Of a DNA stretch of 6,861 nt, positions 6,558 through 6,861 are shown piece by piece (position 1 is the stretch's first letter; each line of letters starts with the position of its first letter). The translations under genes and the position numbers were made by a program. The notes beneath the pieces were generated by a model. The model saw nothing but the letters and a program-made list of their open reading frames with translations. It was not told the origin of the DNA and searched no databases. The stretch is from assembly GCA_003660635.1 (NCBI GenBank), contig QMUP01000048.1:1-6861 (forward strand), read 5' to 3'. The stretch is from Candidatus Wolframiiraptor sp. (GTDB lineage: Archaea > Thermoproteota > Nitrososphaeria_A > Caldarchaeales > Wolframiiraptoraceae).

Positions 6558-6677
6558 GAGGCAGAAGAGATAATTAAAAATTATGAAGTCTGATACAGAA
6601 GATGTTACAAAAAGAATCTAATGGGTAGAATTACTGCAGAAGAGCTAATAAAGCAACTTCAAGCATTGGATCTATGA
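6558..6677 (+). pseudogene. Possible decayed small gene (unknown family)
   Basis: Three short pieces on the plus strand have charged, protein-like sequence but sit in two frames: EAEEIIKNYEV (6558-6590), then SDTEDVTKRI in the next frame (6589-6618), then MGRITAEELIKQLQALDL back in the first frame (6621-6674) and a TGA. Joining them needs two frame changes within about 30 bases. The composition resembles small regulators or antitoxins, but no family is recognised and chance is possible. The last piece alone is an ATG-started frame of 18 codons. Confidence 0.25.
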
Positions 6678-6731
6678 GCTGGTCGTTTAATCTTGGAAAA
6701 TAGAATAATATTCCATTTTTTATTTAATTCG

Positions 6732-6743
6732 TTAGAGTGAAAT
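6732..6743 (+). repeat. Right arm of the 12-base inverted repeat
   Basis: TTAGAGTGAAAT, exact inverse of 6474-6485. It lies just past the stop codon of the partial winged-helix gene at the right edge. The pair bounds a segment of about 250 bases without an intact gene, which could be a small mobile element remnant. Confidence 0.6.
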
Positions 6744-6753
6744 ATTGGTTAAC

Positions 6754-6861
6754 TTAAACATTACCAGAAAAGATTTTATTTCTCAGTTCTACAAATAGCT
6801 TTTTCCCCTTATCGGTTATTACTATCCAGCCTCTAGGGAAACCTTTTGTGCTCTCAATTTC
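6754..6861 (-). CDS. C-terminal end of a probable winged-helix protein (partial)
   Basis: Only the last 35 codons are inside the window; the gene continues beyond the right edge. The sequence FPRGWIVITDKGKKLFVELR has the ITDKGKKL pattern that ends the wing and begins the last helix in many archaeal winged-helix transcription regulators. The frame ends with TAA at 6754-6756. The rest of the protein is not visible, so a regulator role is inferred from this motif alone. It lies upstream of the membrane-protein gene on the same strand, 308 bases away. Confidence 0.6.
   Translation of the reverse strand, partial: EIESTKGFPRGWIVITDKGKKLFVELRNKIFSGNV

Larger units (their letters stand above)
6446..6753. 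other. Spacer between the membrane-protein gene and the partial winged-helix gene
   Basis: It contains the promoter of the membrane-protein gene, the two arms of the 12-base inverted repeat and a possible decayed plus-strand gene. No intact gene and no RNA-like fold was seen. The minus strand downstream of the winged-helix stop lacks a T-run, so no terminator is called. Confidence 0.5.

Overview
The window reads as a piece of an AT-rich archaeal genome, probably thermophilic; the lineage cannot be fixed from this sequence. The archaeal call rests on TTTATAAA-type TATA boxes about 35-45 bases upstream of both chromosomal start codons, short leaders, and an all-TAA set of terminal stops. All supported genes lie on the minus strand, so the window is transcribed from right to left.

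Left third (about 44-2353): an insertion-sequence-like element that is richer in GC than its surroundings. Hand counts give 31/60 GC in row 121-180 and 29/60 in row 1861-1920, against 18/60 in row 5281-5340 of the chromosomal part. It carries one large DDE transposase of about 719 codons: zinc ribbon, helix-turn-helix, two catalytic Asp, a long helical insertion, the catalytic Glu and a basic beta-rich tail. The frame is cut by a single in-frame TAG at 829-831. The catalytic Glu lies beyond that codon, so a full active site needs read-through, pyrrolysine decoding or two-piece assembly; otherwise the copy is dead. The ends show imperfect terminal inverted repeats, and a strong hairpin lies just 5' of the transposase start.

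2354-2664: AT-rich spacer with a small hairpin and no supportable gene.

Middle (2665-3639): a queuosine-salvage family protein (Q_salvage/DUF2419, QNG1-like) with the family signatures intact. This is notable because archaea normally carry archaeosine rather than queuosine.

Right half (3773-6445): an 890-residue protein with an N-terminal gamma-glutamylcyclotransferase-like domain, about 670 residues that I do not recognise, and a C-terminal two-helix membrane anchor. Each of these two chromosomal genes has its own TATA box, so they look like neighbours with separate promoters rather than a strict operon.

6446-6753: a spacer bounded by a perfect 12-base inverted repeat. One arm sits directly downstream of the TATA box of the large membrane protein; inside lies a possible decayed small gene. 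The right edge (6754-6861) holds the last 35 codons of what looks like a winged-helix protein. No tRNA, rRNA or CRISPR array was seen.
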